A DNA stretch of 64,000 nt from Natranaerofaba carboxydovora (GTDB lineage: Bacteria; Bacillota; Natranaerobiia; Natranaerobiales; Natranaerofabaceae), in contig NZ_CP054394.1 in NCBI RefSeq assembly GCF_022539405.1, positions 436,501-500,500 of the forward strand, written 5' to 3'. Both the position numbers and the translations under genes were made by a program. Every line of letters begins with the position of its first letter. Position 1 is the first letter of the stretch. This document shows, one piece after another, positions 54,033 through 62,688 of this stretch. The notes under the pieces are model-generated. The model saw nothing but the letters and a program-made list of their open reading frames with translations, ran no database searches and was not told the DNA's origin.

Positions 54033-54061
54033 AAAGAGCAATGAATTTTTTCTCTTCTCTT

Positions 54062-54105
54062 AAAAAGTAAAGCTGTCGATTTTGCATCGACAGCTTTACT
54101 TTTTA
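54062..54105. terminator. Strong bidirectional terminator
   Basis: Nineteen-base perfect arms around AAAAAGTAAAGCTGTCGAT with a 5-base loop. It serves the lipoprotein gene on plus and the 78-residue gene on minus. Confidence 0.9.
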
Positions 54106-54108
54106 ATT

Positions 54109-54345
54109 TTAGCGAAGAGTCATACTTCTTAAATACTCTAGCATTTGTTCACCATCAGCGATATGTTGTCTTAGTTGGTCTGCCCTTGAATAGTCTCCTC
54201 TTTGCTCAAGCTCTTGTAGCTCTAGCCTATGAGCATCTAAAGAACCAATTAGGTCACTATAGAGGTTATTTGCTTCTAAAAAATTTACTCCGCCCTGATT
54301 ATTTATTAACATGTCAAAGCGCTGCTTAATACTAGAACAACTCAT
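54109..54345 (-). CDS. Hypothetical small helical protein
   Basis: This 78-residue protein is predicted to be helical, with EANNLYSDLIGSLDAHRLELQELEQRGDYSRADQLRQHIADGEQMLEYL as its core. It has one cysteine and no signal or membrane segment. AGGGAGG precedes the ATG on minus with good spacing, and a strong terminator follows, so it is a credible gene. No family is recognised. Confidence 0.55.
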   Translation of the reverse strand: MSCSSIKQRFDMLINNQGGVNFLEANNLYSDLIGSLDAHRLELQELEQRGDYSRADQLRQHIADGEQMLEYLRSMTLR

Positions 54346-54494
54346 ATTTCTAAATCCTCCCTAATGCATATTTTTTTTAGTTTGTAAAAATAAGATTGAC
54401 TTTATACTTATCACAAAAAGTTTAGCAATATGTTTTTTGCAGGTGAATTTAGGAAAAATATAGAATGAATATAGTATACAAGGGAGGGTTTAAA

Positions 54495-55874
54495 ATGCAT
54501 TTTGCACAAATCTATACTCCGGAATTAGCTCACTGTTCTTATGTTATTGGAAAGAATCAAAAGTGTGTGGTAGTTGACCCTTCAAGAGATGTAGAGAAAT
54601 ATTTTAAACAAGCTGATGCTTTTGGAATGGAGATAGTTGGGGTACTAATAACACATCTACATGCTGACTTTGTATCTGGACATTTAGAGTTAGCTAATAA
54701 AGCCAATGCCACAATTTATGCTCCTGCTGCAGCTAACTGTGAATTTTCTTATCATCCTTTAAAGGACAGTGAGGAGTTTACAGTAGAGAACTTGTGTTTT
54801 AAATTAACAGAAACACCTGGACATACTCCAGATTCATCTTTTGTTACTGTTTTTGATTTAGAAAGAGGAAAAGATCCAATTTTAGCGTTTACAGGTGATA
54901 CATTACTAGTTGGAGATGTTGGAAGGCCTGATCTTTTTCCAGACAAAGAAGAAGAGTTGGCCGAAGAATTATTTGAAAGTCTTAAAAAATTTGATGAACT
55001 ACCCGATAGTTGTGAAATATATCCAGCCCATGGTATGGGTTCTCTATGCGGAAGATCACTCTCTGCAAAGCTATCAAGCACAATGGGAACAGAGAGAAAA
55101 TATAATTATGCTTTACAGTATGATGAATTAGAAAACTTTAAAGAAGACTTACTTGCAGAAATGCCTCCTGCACCTGATCACTTCAGTCGATGCTCCGAGA
55201 TTAATCGAAAAGGTCCAGTTTTGATGGATGATTTAGACCAACCAAAACCTATGGATCCAAATGAAGTAAATAATGCTATACAAGAGGGTAAGATTGTATT
55301 AGATACACGTTCTTTTGTGTCATTTGCTGCTGCTCACATCCCAAAATCATATAGCATAACTAAATCGGGTAATCTATCTAAATTTGCCGGCTGGATAATA
55401 CCTCCTGATGACGAAATAATCTTAGTTATGGATCATGAAAAAGATTTAGAAGACGTTAAAAATAGCTTATATCATGTTGGTCTTGATAATATTGTGGGTT
55501 ATTTGAAAGGTGGAATAGAAGGTTGGATAAATTCCGGGTTTTTGATAGATTATATTGAGTCCATGTCTGTAAAACGTTTGTATGAGTGGCTTGAAGAAGA
55601 CCATCCACTTGTAATAGATAATAGGTCAAGTGACGAGTGGGAGACAGGGTATGTTCCAGGCAGCAAACTTGCACCTGCACCTGATGTTAGATTTCTTTAT
55701 GAGGAGTGGTCTTCAGAAAAACCAGTAGTTACAATTTGTAATACAAGTAAACGCTCAATGTTAGCTGCAAGTATTTTGAAACAAAAAGGATTTAAAAGAG
55801 TCATCAATGTGATGGGTGGCATGACAGCGTGGAAAAATGCAGGTTATCCACTGCAGTTTAGAGCAGAAGAATAA
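54495..55874 (+). CDS. MBL-fold hydrolase with two rhodanese domains (persulfide-handling)
   Basis: Protein of 459 residues: a glyoxalase-II-like metallo-beta-lactamase domain with THLHADFVSGH (near 55-65) and further histidine/aspartate ligands (PGHTPDS, FTGDTLLVGDVG), then two rhodanese domains. The first (near 255-345) has no catalytic cysteine (LVMDHEKD); the second ends in VTICNTSKRS with an active cysteine. This layout fits persulfide dioxygenase-rhodanese fusions that oxidise or transfer sulfane sulfur. ATG 54495 is chosen from GGGAGG; an upstream ATG 54465 lacks a site. Confidence 0.85.
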   Translation: MHFAQIYTPELAHCSYVIGKNQKCVVVDPSRDVEKYFKQADAFGMEIVGVLITHLHADFVSGHLELANKANATIYAPAAANCEFSYHPLKDSEEFTVENLCFKLTETPGHTPDSSFVTVFDLERGKDPILAFTGDTLLVGDVGRPDLFPDKEEELAEELFESLKKFDELPDSCEIYPAHGMGSLCGRSLSAKLSSTMGTERKYNYALQYDELENFKEDLLAEMPPAPDHFSRCSEINRKGPVLMDDLDQPKPMDPNEVNNAIQEGKIVLDTRSFVSFAAAHIPKSYSITKSGNLSKFAGWIIPPDDEIILVMDHEKDLEDVKNSLYHVGLDNIVGYLKGGIEGWINSGFLIDYIESMSVKRLYEWLEEDHPLVIDNRSSDEWETGYVPGSKLAPAPDVRFLYEEWSSEKPVVTICNTSKRSMLAASILKQKGFKRVINVMGGMTAWKNAGYPLQFRAEE

Positions 55875-55912
55875 CTCTCGGATATAATAAAGATAATTAA
55901 TACAACTAAACC

Positions 55913-56560
55913 TTAACCATGATTTAACATTTTAGTTATACTGTTAAAAATAGATAACAAACTATTATCATTTTTTTCTTTTTGATATTTTTCATCAGCT
56001 TTAAATTTGTGCACAGATTTATCTTCTTCCTGGGTTTTAACAGCGTCATAAGTTGTATCAATTATAACCCATCTATCTTTTTCTTTGATATATACTTCAT
56101 TCCAGGAGTGATAGTCATCGAGTCCTTCTCTATACCCTTTGATTAATTTTGTTGGAATTCCAACACTTCTAAGCATACCAGCAAATAAAACTGAATAATC
56201 GTAGCAAATACCTCTACCATCTTTTAATATTTGATCCATGTTAGGGGTATAAAGGCCATTTATGTTTTCTTTGATATAGTGAAGCTTTTCACGATCATAA
56301 CTAATATTTTTTACTATATAATTGTAAACTTCATATAACTTCTCATTATGACTATCAGCATCTTCAGTGAGCTTCTTTGCCAATTCTTTTGTACTTTCAT
56401 TTTCTTTCCAATTAATTAAATTAGTAGATTGTAGATAAGCATATTTTTCACTATGATCAGAATCATTTTTGCTATGGGAGTCCTTTGCTGTAGTTTGAAT
56501 ATTTGTAGTAAATCCTACTAGTAAAAAACTTAAAATAGTGATAACTAATAATTTCTTCAT
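55913..56560 (-). CDS. Secreted transglutaminase-like cysteine protease
   Basis: Protein of 215 residues with a cleavable signal (1-25, MKKLLVITILSFLLVGFTTN). The transglutaminase-core motifs are GRGICYDYSVLFAGMLRSVGIPTKLIKGY near 115-143 with the catalytic cysteine, DYHSWNEVYI with the histidine, and WVIIDTTYD with the aspartate. It is probably a cell-surface peptidase. GTG-rich upstream AGGGGTGAGGAC precedes the ATG at 56560. It converges with the MBL-rhodanese gene; no terminator is clear in the 38-base gap. Confidence 0.8.
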   Translation of the reverse strand: MKKLLVITILSFLLVGFTTNIQTTAKDSHSKNDSDHSEKYAYLQSTNLINWKENESTKELAKKLTEDADSHNEKLYEVYNYIVKNISYDREKLHYIKENINGLYTPNMDQILKDGRGICYDYSVLFAGMLRSVGIPTKLIKGYREGLDDYHSWNEVYIKEKDRWVIIDTTYDAVKTQEEDKSVHKFKADEKYQKEKNDNSLLSIFNSITKMLNHG

Positions 56561-56744
56561 ATGTCCTCACCCCTAATAACAAAATATTATACCCATAAAA
56601 TTTATTAATGACTCTAAACATATTATAACAAGATATTATTAAAAAATAAATTTGAATGATAAGTTTGAGGCTAGCAAAATAATTAGCAAATGTATAACAA
56701 AAATATATATTCTAAATATTTAAAAAGTAAATTTAATATTAGCG

Positions 56745-56778
56745 TCTGCCTTATATCTCTTGTTAGAGCGGCAGATTA
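56745..56778 (+). terminator. Hairpin in the serC upstream region
   Basis: TCTGCC pairs with GGCAGA across a 20-base loop, followed by TTATTGTTT. The 407-base gap 56561-56967 also holds the promoter candidate and direct repeats of ACGATTTA; no gene is seen. Confidence 0.35.
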
Positions 56779-56873
56779 TTGTTTATAAACAATTTAGTTA
56801 AAATTTAGTGTTGATATATTTGATTTATGAAGTATTGCTACGATTTACTCAAATGTTCACGATTTATACTTTT

Positions 56874-56903
56874 TTGTACAGTGATTTTGAGTTAGAATAT
56901 AAG
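56874..56903 (+). promoter_or_regulatory. Candidate promoter of serC
   Basis: TTGTAC and TATAAG are separated by 18 bases, about 65 bases before the start codon. The -35 deviates at three positions from TTGACA. Confidence 0.4.
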
Positions 56904-56967
56904 TTAAATACTTCACTAAATATAATTATTTTTTTAAGTATAATCAAACAAAGGAGACTTGATTGAT

Positions 56968-58056
56968 ATGACAAAGAGAGTTTATAACTTTAGCGCAGGG
57001 CCCGCTACATTGCCCGAAGAAGTACTTAATAAGGTGCAGGGTGAGCTTTTGGATTACAAAGGTCATGGCATGTCCGTAATGGAGATGAGTCACAGATCAG
57101 AACCAATTAAATCAATTGTAGATGAGACAGAAAGCTTAGTTAAAGAATTACTTAATATATCTGATAAATATAAAGTGTTGTTTATGCAGGGTGGGGCAAG
57201 TTCTCAGTTTTATATGATCCCACAAAATATTTTGAAGCCTGATCAGACTGCTAGTTATATACTTACTGGTAGTTTTGCAAAAAAAGCTTATGAGGAAGCT
57301 GTGAAGATTGGAAATATAAAAGTTGCTGCTGATATGAAAGCTGAAAAGTATACTAGGTTGCCTAATGAAAATGAGTTAGACTTTGACTCAAATAATGCCT
57401 ACATTCATTTGACAACTAATAATACCATCTATGGAACCCAGTGGGGGAGCATGCCTGAGACTTCAGGAATTCCAATAGCTGCTGATATGTCAAGTGATAT
57501 AATGTCGCGTCCAATAGATATGACGAATATTGGGATTATTTATGCAGGAGCACAAAAGAATCTGGGACCTGCAGGAGTGACTCTTGTGGTTATAAGAAAA
57601 GATTTGATGGAGAATGTTCCAGAATCTCTCCCAAATATGAACAGATATGATGTTATTGCAGAGGCAGATTCATTATTTAACACCCCTCCTGTCTTTGCCA
57701 TTTATGTTATGAAATTGGTTTTAGAATGGATAAAAAATATGGGTGGACTTAATAAGATCCACGAAATTAATAAAGAAAAAGCAAATTATATCTATGAAGT
57801 TATTGATGAATCTGATGGATTTTATAAAGGACATGCCAAAAAAGAGGACCGTTCTCTTATGAATGTACCTTTTAGATTGAAAGACGAAGATCTAGAGAAA
57901 AGGTTTTTACAAGAAGCAGAAAAGAACGAGCTTGTAGGTCTAAAAGGGCATAGGTCAGTCGGAGGCATTAGGGCATCTATATATAATGCAATGCCAGTTG
58001 AAGGGTGTAAAGCTCTTGCAGAATTTATGAAGGACTTTTGTCAGAAAAATAAATAG
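56968..58056 (+). CDS. serC: Phosphoserine aminotransferase
   Basis: PLP enzyme of 362 residues converting 3-phosphohydroxypyruvate to phosphoserine. VYNFSAGPATLPEEVL at 4-19 and MSHRSEPIKSI near 38-48 are signatures; the PLP lysine is in YAGAQKNLGPAGVT near 190-203. RSVGGIRASIYNAM near 330-343 closes the active site. ATG 56968 is selected from AAGGAG 11 bases upstream; TTG 56959 is too near. It stands alone and converges with aroF. Confidence 0.95.
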   Translation: MTKRVYNFSAGPATLPEEVLNKVQGELLDYKGHGMSVMEMSHRSEPIKSIVDETESLVKELLNISDKYKVLFMQGGASSQFYMIPQNILKPDQTASYILTGSFAKKAYEEAVKIGNIKVAADMKAEKYTRLPNENELDFDSNNAYIHLTTNNTIYGTQWGSMPETSGIPIAADMSSDIMSRPIDMTNIGIIYAGAQKNLGPAGVTLVVIRKDLMENVPESLPNMNRYDVIAEADSLFNTPPVFAIYVMKLVLEWIKNMGGLNKIHEINKEKANYIYEVIDESDGFYKGHAKKEDRSLMNVPFRLKDEDLEKRFLQEAEKNELVGLKGHRSVGGIRASIYNAMPVEGCKALAEFMKDFCQKNK

Positions 58057-58127
58057 GCAAAATAGCATTGTTAATGTAACATTGTTAATAAGCGTGTAAA
58101 GCGTATAATAATCTTGGTTAAGTCGAT

Positions 58128-58162
58128 AAGGTGCCTATAATTTAATTTAGGCACCTTATTTT
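58128..58162. terminator. Bidirectional terminator between serC and aroF
   Basis: AAGGTGCCTA and TAGGCACCTT arms; the T-run follows on plus, and the minus arm overlaps the last codons of aroF. Confidence 0.82.
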
Positions 58163-58981
58163 AGATTCTTGACAAATGCCACTTGAAAGATTGTTAAGCT
58201 TGGATAATAATTGATTAAACTCATTTATGGTTAATGACTGTTTGCCATCACTAAGAGCTCTCTCGGGATGTGGGTGGACTTCAAGCATGAGGCCATCTGC
58301 ACCTGCAGCAAGGGAAGCACTGCTCATACTAGGAATCAGATTTTTGTTGCCAGTGCCATGACTTGGATCTACTATAATTGGCAGATGACTCTCAAGTTTA
58401 ATAATAGGGACGGCAGATAAGTCTAAAGTATTTCTAGTGTATGTCTCAAAAGTCCTGATTCCACGTTCGCAAAAGACAATATTAAAATTTCCTTCAGCCA
58501 AAATATATTCGGCTGCCATTAGCCACTCTTCAATTGTAGCACTAATCCCTCTTTTCAAAAGTACAGGTTTGTTAGACCTGCCTATTTCTTTTAACAGGCT
58601 GAAATTTTGCATGTTTCTTGAGCCGACCTGCAGCATGTCTGCGTATTTTGCAACTGTTTCTACGTTTTCTGGTTCCATTACTTCAGTAATTGTTTTAAGT
58701 CCCGTGGCACTGCCAGCTTTTTGCAGAATTTTTAACCCTTCTACGCCAAGGCCTTGAAAACTGTATGGTGAACTACGGGGCTTAAAAGCTCCTCCTCTTA
58801 AAAAATCACAACCTGTTTTTTTGATTTCAAATGCTGTATCTAGTAAAGTCTTTTCATCTTCAATAGCGCATGGACCTGCCATAACTGTAAAGTTATCACC
58901 ACCAATTATAGTTTCGTTACCTGGAGGGCCAATTTTTATTTGACTGTCCTCTGACTGGAAATCCCGGCTAACATATAACAT
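58142..58981 (-). CDS. aroF: 3-deoxy-7-phosphoheptulonate synthase, type I-beta, core domain only
   Basis: First enzyme of the shikimate pathway. In this 279-residue protein the barrel motifs are complete: MAGPCAIED near 34-42, LRGGAFKPRSSPYSFQG near 61-77, LLKRGISATIEEW near 147-159, and IVDPSHGTGN near 211-220. Only about 30 residues precede the barrel, so neither the ferredoxin-like regulatory domain nor a chorismate mutase domain is present. GGAGG precedes the ATG. Control seems to be transcriptional, through the T-box leader on the same strand. Confidence 0.95.
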   Translation of the reverse strand: MLYVSRDFQSEDSQIKIGPPGNETIIGGDNFTVMAGPCAIEDEKTLLDTAFEIKKTGCDFLRGGAFKPRSSPYSFQGLGVEGLKILQKAGSATGLKTITEVMEPENVETVAKYADMLQVGSRNMQNFSLLKEIGRSNKPVLLKRGISATIEEWLMAAEYILAEGNFNIVFCERGIRTFETYTRNTLDLSAVPIIKLESHLPIIVDPSHGTGNKNLIPSMSSASLAAGADGLMLEVHPHPERALSDGKQSLTINEFNQLLSKLNNLSSGICQESKIRCLN

Positions 58982-59023
58982 GTGTTAATACCTCCTTACA
59001 AAGTTTTAAATTACAATTGATTT

Positions 59024-59050
59024 TGGTGCAAAAAATAGCTTTTTGCACCA
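59024..59050. repeat. Remnant of long palindromic repeat, family A (ends only)
   Basis: TGGTGCAAAAA and TTTTTGCACCA form an 11-base palindrome with a short loop. The arms equal the terminal repeats of copy 1 at 11996-12199 but the interior is missing. It lies between the T-box region and aroF. Confidence 0.6.
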
Positions 59051-59069
59051 GAATCAAAATTAAATTAAA

Positions 59070-59415
59070 AGAGTCCTTGCCTGAGAAATATTCAGACAAG
59101 GACGATGATTACCGCGGTGCCACCTTGTTTGTTCATACAATTATATGAACCACTTAATAAAAAGGTAAGGTTCTAAAGTTTTGGATTAAAATAAAAAATC
59201 TCCCCCTCATTAGGGCGAGAATTAGCTCGCTATACCACCTAAACTATTAGAACTATTACCTACTCCCGGTAACGGCGGGAACTACCGACTCTACATACTA
59301 CCTTAAGGATTTAGTAGAGTAGCTCAGAAAGGCCAACTTCACCTAGATCTATCTTCGGCAGCTTCCAGTCGATGACTGCCTTCCCTGGAGAAGAATCAAT
59401 CAGGCTACTTTCCTT
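59070..59415 (-). promoter_or_regulatory. T-box riboswitch leader of aroF with two antiterminator/terminator units
   Basis: On minus, Stem I is closed by AGTAGC (59409-59404) and GCTACT (59323-59318 region). A first T-box element AGGTGGTATAGCGAGC (59240-59225) is followed by terminator arms TCTCGCCCT/AGGGGGAGA and a T-run (59220-59190). A second, canonical element AAGGTGGCACCGCGGT (59126-59111) is followed by terminator GTCCTTGTCTGA/TCAGGCAAGGAC (59103-59073). The candidate specifier is UGG (59335-59333), and the second element's UGGC would pair with a G73 discriminator, as in tRNA-Trp. UUC is an alternative. Confidence 0.88.
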
Positions 59416-59577
59416 TATCATTGCATTATCTTTTGAAATTTTTATTTTATCTGTTTTAAATAGGTTACTATAGCACGAGTTAGTTGTCAAGGGGATCGCA
59501 GATATTTGATAGGAGTAGACATTTGCAAATTATTAGTGTATATTTTCAAGAAGGATTAATTAAGAAAGGATGATTCT

Positions 59578-60249
59578 TTGAAACAAGAGAGATGTAAAAT
59601 ATGTGATAATTATACAGATGCTTGGATAGATGAACAGTTTGGCATAGATTATTATTATTGCAATTATTGTAAAATTATTTTTATGGATGAAAATAGTGTA
59701 GTTTCTTCTGACAAGGAAATAGAAGTTTATAATCAACACGATAACAACTTGGAAAATAAAGGTTATGTAAAAATGTTTGAAAATTTTATTGATAAAGCAA
59801 TCCTTCCTTACTACCAGAAAAAAAATAAAAAAGCTGAAAATATAAAAAAAGCACTAGATTTTGGCTGTGGCCCGGGTCCAGTGTTGGCTGTTTTGCTAAG
59901 ACAGCAAGGGTTTGAAGTAGATATTTATGATATTTACTTTGCCCCCGAAAAAGTTTATGAAAACAAAACTTATGATCTTATAACATCTACTGAAGTCTTT
60001 GAACACTTGATGGATCCACTTGAAACCTGTAAATTACTAACGAAGCATTTAAAAGAAGATGGTATCCTGGCTATAATGACCCTTTTTCACCCGGAGAGTA
60101 TAAAAAAGTTTAATAACTGGTGGTATAGAAGAGACCCAACCCATATTTCCTTTTATCGGCCTGAAACTTTTGAAGTTATGGCAGATAAGTTGGGCCTTGA
60201 AGTTTTGGATTATGATGATAAAAATACTTTGGTTATGAAAAAAAGATAA
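59578..60249 (+). CDS. Class I SAM-dependent methyltransferase with zinc-finger-like N-terminus
   Basis: Protein of 223 residues. The N-terminal C5xxC8 and C27xxxxC pattern (CKIC, CNYC) may bind zinc. The methyltransferase core has ALDFGCGPGPVLAVLL near 95-110 (SAM motif) and STEVFEHLMDPLETC near 142-156, with the histidine-rich pattern ending HISFYRPETFEVM, as in small-molecule methyltransferases (Methyltransf_23 type). TTG 59578 follows AAAGGATG. An ATP-grasp gene follows 27 bases later, suggesting joint action on one metabolite, which is unknown. Confidence 0.75.
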   Translation: MKQERCKICDNYTDAWIDEQFGIDYYYCNYCKIIFMDENSVVSSDKEIEVYNQHDNNLENKGYVKMFENFIDKAILPYYQKKNKKAENIKKALDFGCGPGPVLAVLLRQQGFEVDIYDIYFAPEKVYENKTYDLITSTEVFEHLMDPLETCKLLTKHLKEDGILAIMTLFHPESIKKFNNWWYRRDPTHISFYRPETFEVMADKLGLEVLDYDDKNTLVMKKR

Positions 60250-60276
60250 AATCTTTAAGATGAAAGGATGAGTTAA

Positions 60277-61446
60277 GTGATAATATTAGACAAACCATAT
60301 GTTTCAAATTTCCTGCAGAATACAATTATAAAATTGGACTTACCAGTTTTACATAGTGAAAATATAGAAGAACTTAATTTGGATAATAAGATTAATTTGA
60401 TAAAAGGCGAAGATTTTATTAATAAAGTTAATGAAAAGGGTGCTTTAGTTTATAGTAACTCAGAAAATTCAATTGATTGGATAACAAAGAATTTATCATT
60501 TACTGATTTGCCTGAAAAGATCGATGTTTTCAAGGATAAATTAAAGTTTAGAGAATTGTTAAAAGATATATACCCTGACTTTTTTTATAAAGAAGTTAAT
60601 GTTGATGGATTAAAAGATTTTGATATAAATGAGATAGAAATGCCTTTTGTTATAAAACCGTCTATAGGATTTTTTAGCATTGGTGTTTATAAAGTCAGTA
60701 GTATTTCTGAATGGAAAAATGTAACAACTGAATTGAAAACAGAAGTTAATAAGATGGCAAAAAATTATCCTGTTGAAGTAATAGATACAACTAAATTTAT
60801 TGTTGAGGAGAATATTGAAGGGGAGGAATTTGCTGTTGATCTTTATTATGATAAGGACGGTAGACCAGTAATATTAAATATTCTAAAACATATTTTTTCT
60901 TCAGAAGAAGATGTAAGTGACCGGGTTTATATAACTTCTAAAGAAATAATAGAAGAAAACCATGATCAGTTTGTAGAGTTTTTAGATGATATAGGTGAAA
61001 TGGTTGAATTAAAAAATTTCCCGATGCATATTGAATTTAGATTCAATAACTATGGGGCTTTGATCCCTATTGAGGTAAATCCACTTAGATTTGCAGGTTG
61101 GTGTACGACGGATGTGGCTTATTATGCTTATGGTATAAATGTATATGAATATTATTTTAAGCAGATAAAACCTGATTGGAAAGAAATTTTGAAAAATAAA
61201 GAGGATAAAATATATAGTATTGTTATTGCTGATTTGCCCGAAGATATAGATGTTAATGAAATAGTTGAAGTAGACTACGATAAATTTAGGTCACATTTTG
61301 AAAAACCTTTAGAGATGAGGAAAATAGATTATGTAAAGCATGGCGTTTTTGCTTTTTTATTTGCAGAAACAGATTATAATAATTGGCAAGAGCTGGAAGA
61401 GATTTTGAAATCAAGCTTAGAGGAGTACTTAAAATTTAAAAATTAA
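60277..61446 (+). CDS. ATP-grasp domain protein
   Basis: Enzyme of 389 residues with the ATP-grasp fold: MPFVIKPSIGFFSIGVYKV near 125-143 (nucleotide lysine), FIVEENIEGEEFAVDLYYD near 174-192, and MHIEFRFNNYGALIPIEVNPLRFAGW near 251-276 with metal-binding glutamate and asparagine. Such enzymes join carboxylates to amines or amino acids. Together with the preceding methyltransferase it may make a modified amino-acid or dipeptide metabolite. GTG 60277 follows AAGGATGAG. Confidence 0.75.
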   Translation: MIILDKPYVSNFLQNTIIKLDLPVLHSENIEELNLDNKINLIKGEDFINKVNEKGALVYSNSENSIDWITKNLSFTDLPEKIDVFKDKLKFRELLKDIYPDFFYKEVNVDGLKDFDINEIEMPFVIKPSIGFFSIGVYKVSSISEWKNVTTELKTEVNKMAKNYPVEVIDTTKFIVEENIEGEEFAVDLYYDKDGRPVILNILKHIFSSEEDVSDRVYITSKEIIEENHDQFVEFLDDIGEMVELKNFPMHIEFRFNNYGALIPIEVNPLRFAGWCTTDVAYYAYGINVYEYYFKQIKPDWKEILKNKEDKIYSIVIADLPEDIDVNEIVEVDYDKFRSHFEKPLEMRKIDYVKHGVFAFLFAETDYNNWQELEEILKSSLEEYLKFKN

Positions 61447-61665
61447 ATCGAATAAAAAGAGGCTTGTTACAAGAGACAGCATACGGATTAACTTCAAAAT
61501 GATGGGGTGAAGTAGATTTTTCCTCTTTTTTTTATTTTGTTATCTGTATAGACGAGAATGGTATAATAAAGTTACTATGATATACGATTTTAAGCTTTTT
61601 GCAAAGTCATTGCTGTTTAAAGGTATTATTCTAATATAAGAAAATCGCTGTAAGGAGGGCTTAAT

Positions 61666-61947
61666 GTGAATATTGAAGTATCCAATGACGCTCTGGATTA
61701 CATTAAAGAAAAAGGTGGTACTGTTACCATTGGTGTGAGAAGTAGGAAAGGATGAGTAGGTGGATCAGTACCTCTGGATGAGGTAGAGCCAATGGTTCCT
61801 GAAGATATAAATAACTATACTCATATAGAGCAGAATGATATTTATATATATGTTGATAAGAAAATGAATACTGACAATAAAGTAATTAAAATAACATTAT
61901 CTAAATTGCTATGGCTTAAAAAGTTAAGCTTAGAAATTGATGATTGA
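61666..61947 (+). CDS. HesB/IscA-like selenoprotein (Sec30 at UGA 61753-61755)
   Basis: Small protein of 93 residues related to the HesB-like and CC/Se-motif families. From GTG 61666 (GGAGGG upstream) the reading is MNIEVSNDALDYIKEKGGTV, then GVRSRKG-U-VGGS with an in-frame TGA at codon 30, then VEPMVPED and a basic-acidic C-terminal half with DIYIYVDKKMNT. Family members place cysteine or selenocysteine at this position, and relatives act in iron-sulfur or selenium chemistry. Coding extends 63 codons past the TGA. A hairpin with a GGA loop follows. selB and selD elsewhere in the window support Sec. Confidence 0.88.
61769..61785 (+). promoter_or_regulatory. Bacterial SECIS element in the HesB-like selenoprotein mRNA
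   Basis: TACCTC and GAGGTA form a perfect six-base stem around the loop TGGAT, starting 13 bases after the UGA. The GGA in the loop is shared with the selD element. Confidence 0.7.
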
Positions 61948-61984
61948 GGTGCATGATTTGCTAAGGGGAAAGTTATTTTGCTAT

Positions 61985-62227
61985 TTAACCTTTATTGATA
62001 AGCATCAGTTTTTCCTGACGGCTCATTTTTTTTATAGTAATTTCTCTTTTTATTGCATCTGATTTAGAGGTAAATTTTTCTTGGTATTTTAATTTGACAG
62101 GGGTTCTAAATTTGGTGTATTTAGCCGCTTTGCCTTCATTATGTTTTTTGATTCGATTATCTAAATCGGTGGTATAGCCTGTGTATAGTGTGCCATCTGA
62201 GCATTCTAACATATAGACAAAGTGCAT
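61985..62227 (-). CDS. GIY-YIG nuclease superfamily protein
   Basis: Single-domain GIY-YIG protein of 80 residues. The motif appears as FVYMLECSDGTLYTGYTTDLDNRIKKHNEGKAAKYTK (near 3-39), with VYM and YTG for the two triads, and a C-terminal REITIKKMSRQEKLMLI helix. It matches the small YhbQ/YazA-type family of unknown role. ATG 62227 is chosen because AAGAGG lies 7 bases upstream on minus; GTG 62236 overlaps it. Confidence 0.9.
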   Translation of the reverse strand: MHFVYMLECSDGTLYTGYTTDLDNRIKKHNEGKAAKYTKFRTPVKLKYQEKFTSKSDAIKREITIKKMSRQEKLMLINKG

Positions 62228-62405
62228 TTGTTTCACCTCTTATTTTTAATTGCTGTATAACATTTTATCGTTAAGCTATATGGTGATTTAAAAGAAAATA
62301 GGCAGTATTAGCAATATGGATTGTATAAAATTTTAGGATATACTTAGTTAATATTCTAAAATAGTTTTAGAAGGAAGTAAAATAATTAAAAATAAGGAGA
62401 TTGAG

Positions 62406-62600
62406 ATGACCAGAATTACTCGCGAAGATATAAAACCAGGCTTACGTGTCCAAGTAGTTAAAAAACAAGATCAACATAGTGGCAAACTGACCGAAGGAGT
62501 GGTTGAGTCTATTCTTACTAAATCTTCCACACATCCCCATGGAATTAAAGTAAAACTTACTTCGGGTGTTGTTGGTAGGGTTAAAAACATAGTTGAATAA
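62406..62600 (+). CDS. YwbE family protein
   Basis: Protein of 64 residues that fits the YwbE family throughout: ITREDIKPGLRVQVVKKQDQ and LTEGVVESILTKSSTHPHGIKVKL. Members are small, probably barrel-like KOW-type proteins of unknown function. AAGGAG precedes the ATG 62406. A hairpin follows the stop. Confidence 0.9.
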   Translation: MTRITREDIKPGLRVQVVKKQDQHSGKLTEGVVESILTKSSTHPHGIKVKLTSGVVGRVKNIVE

Positions 62601-62611
62601 AAGATTATAAT

Positions 62612-62640
62612 AGAGGTAGGCAAAGTTATAGCCTACCTCT
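62612..62640. terminator. Hairpin after ywbE
   Basis: AGAGGTAGGC and GCCTACCTCT arms with a 9-base loop; the plus-strand flank is A-rich rather than T-rich. Confidence 0.5.
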
Positions 62641-62688
62641 AAAAATCGGTGTAACCCGCATGGCGATTAGCCAAAAGAAGTCACGAAC

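Noticed and set aside
61736-61760. HesB-like gene treated as a pseudogene with a nonsense mutation
   Set aside because: The TGA is at the family's Cys/Sec position, coding continues cleanly, and selB/selD are present.
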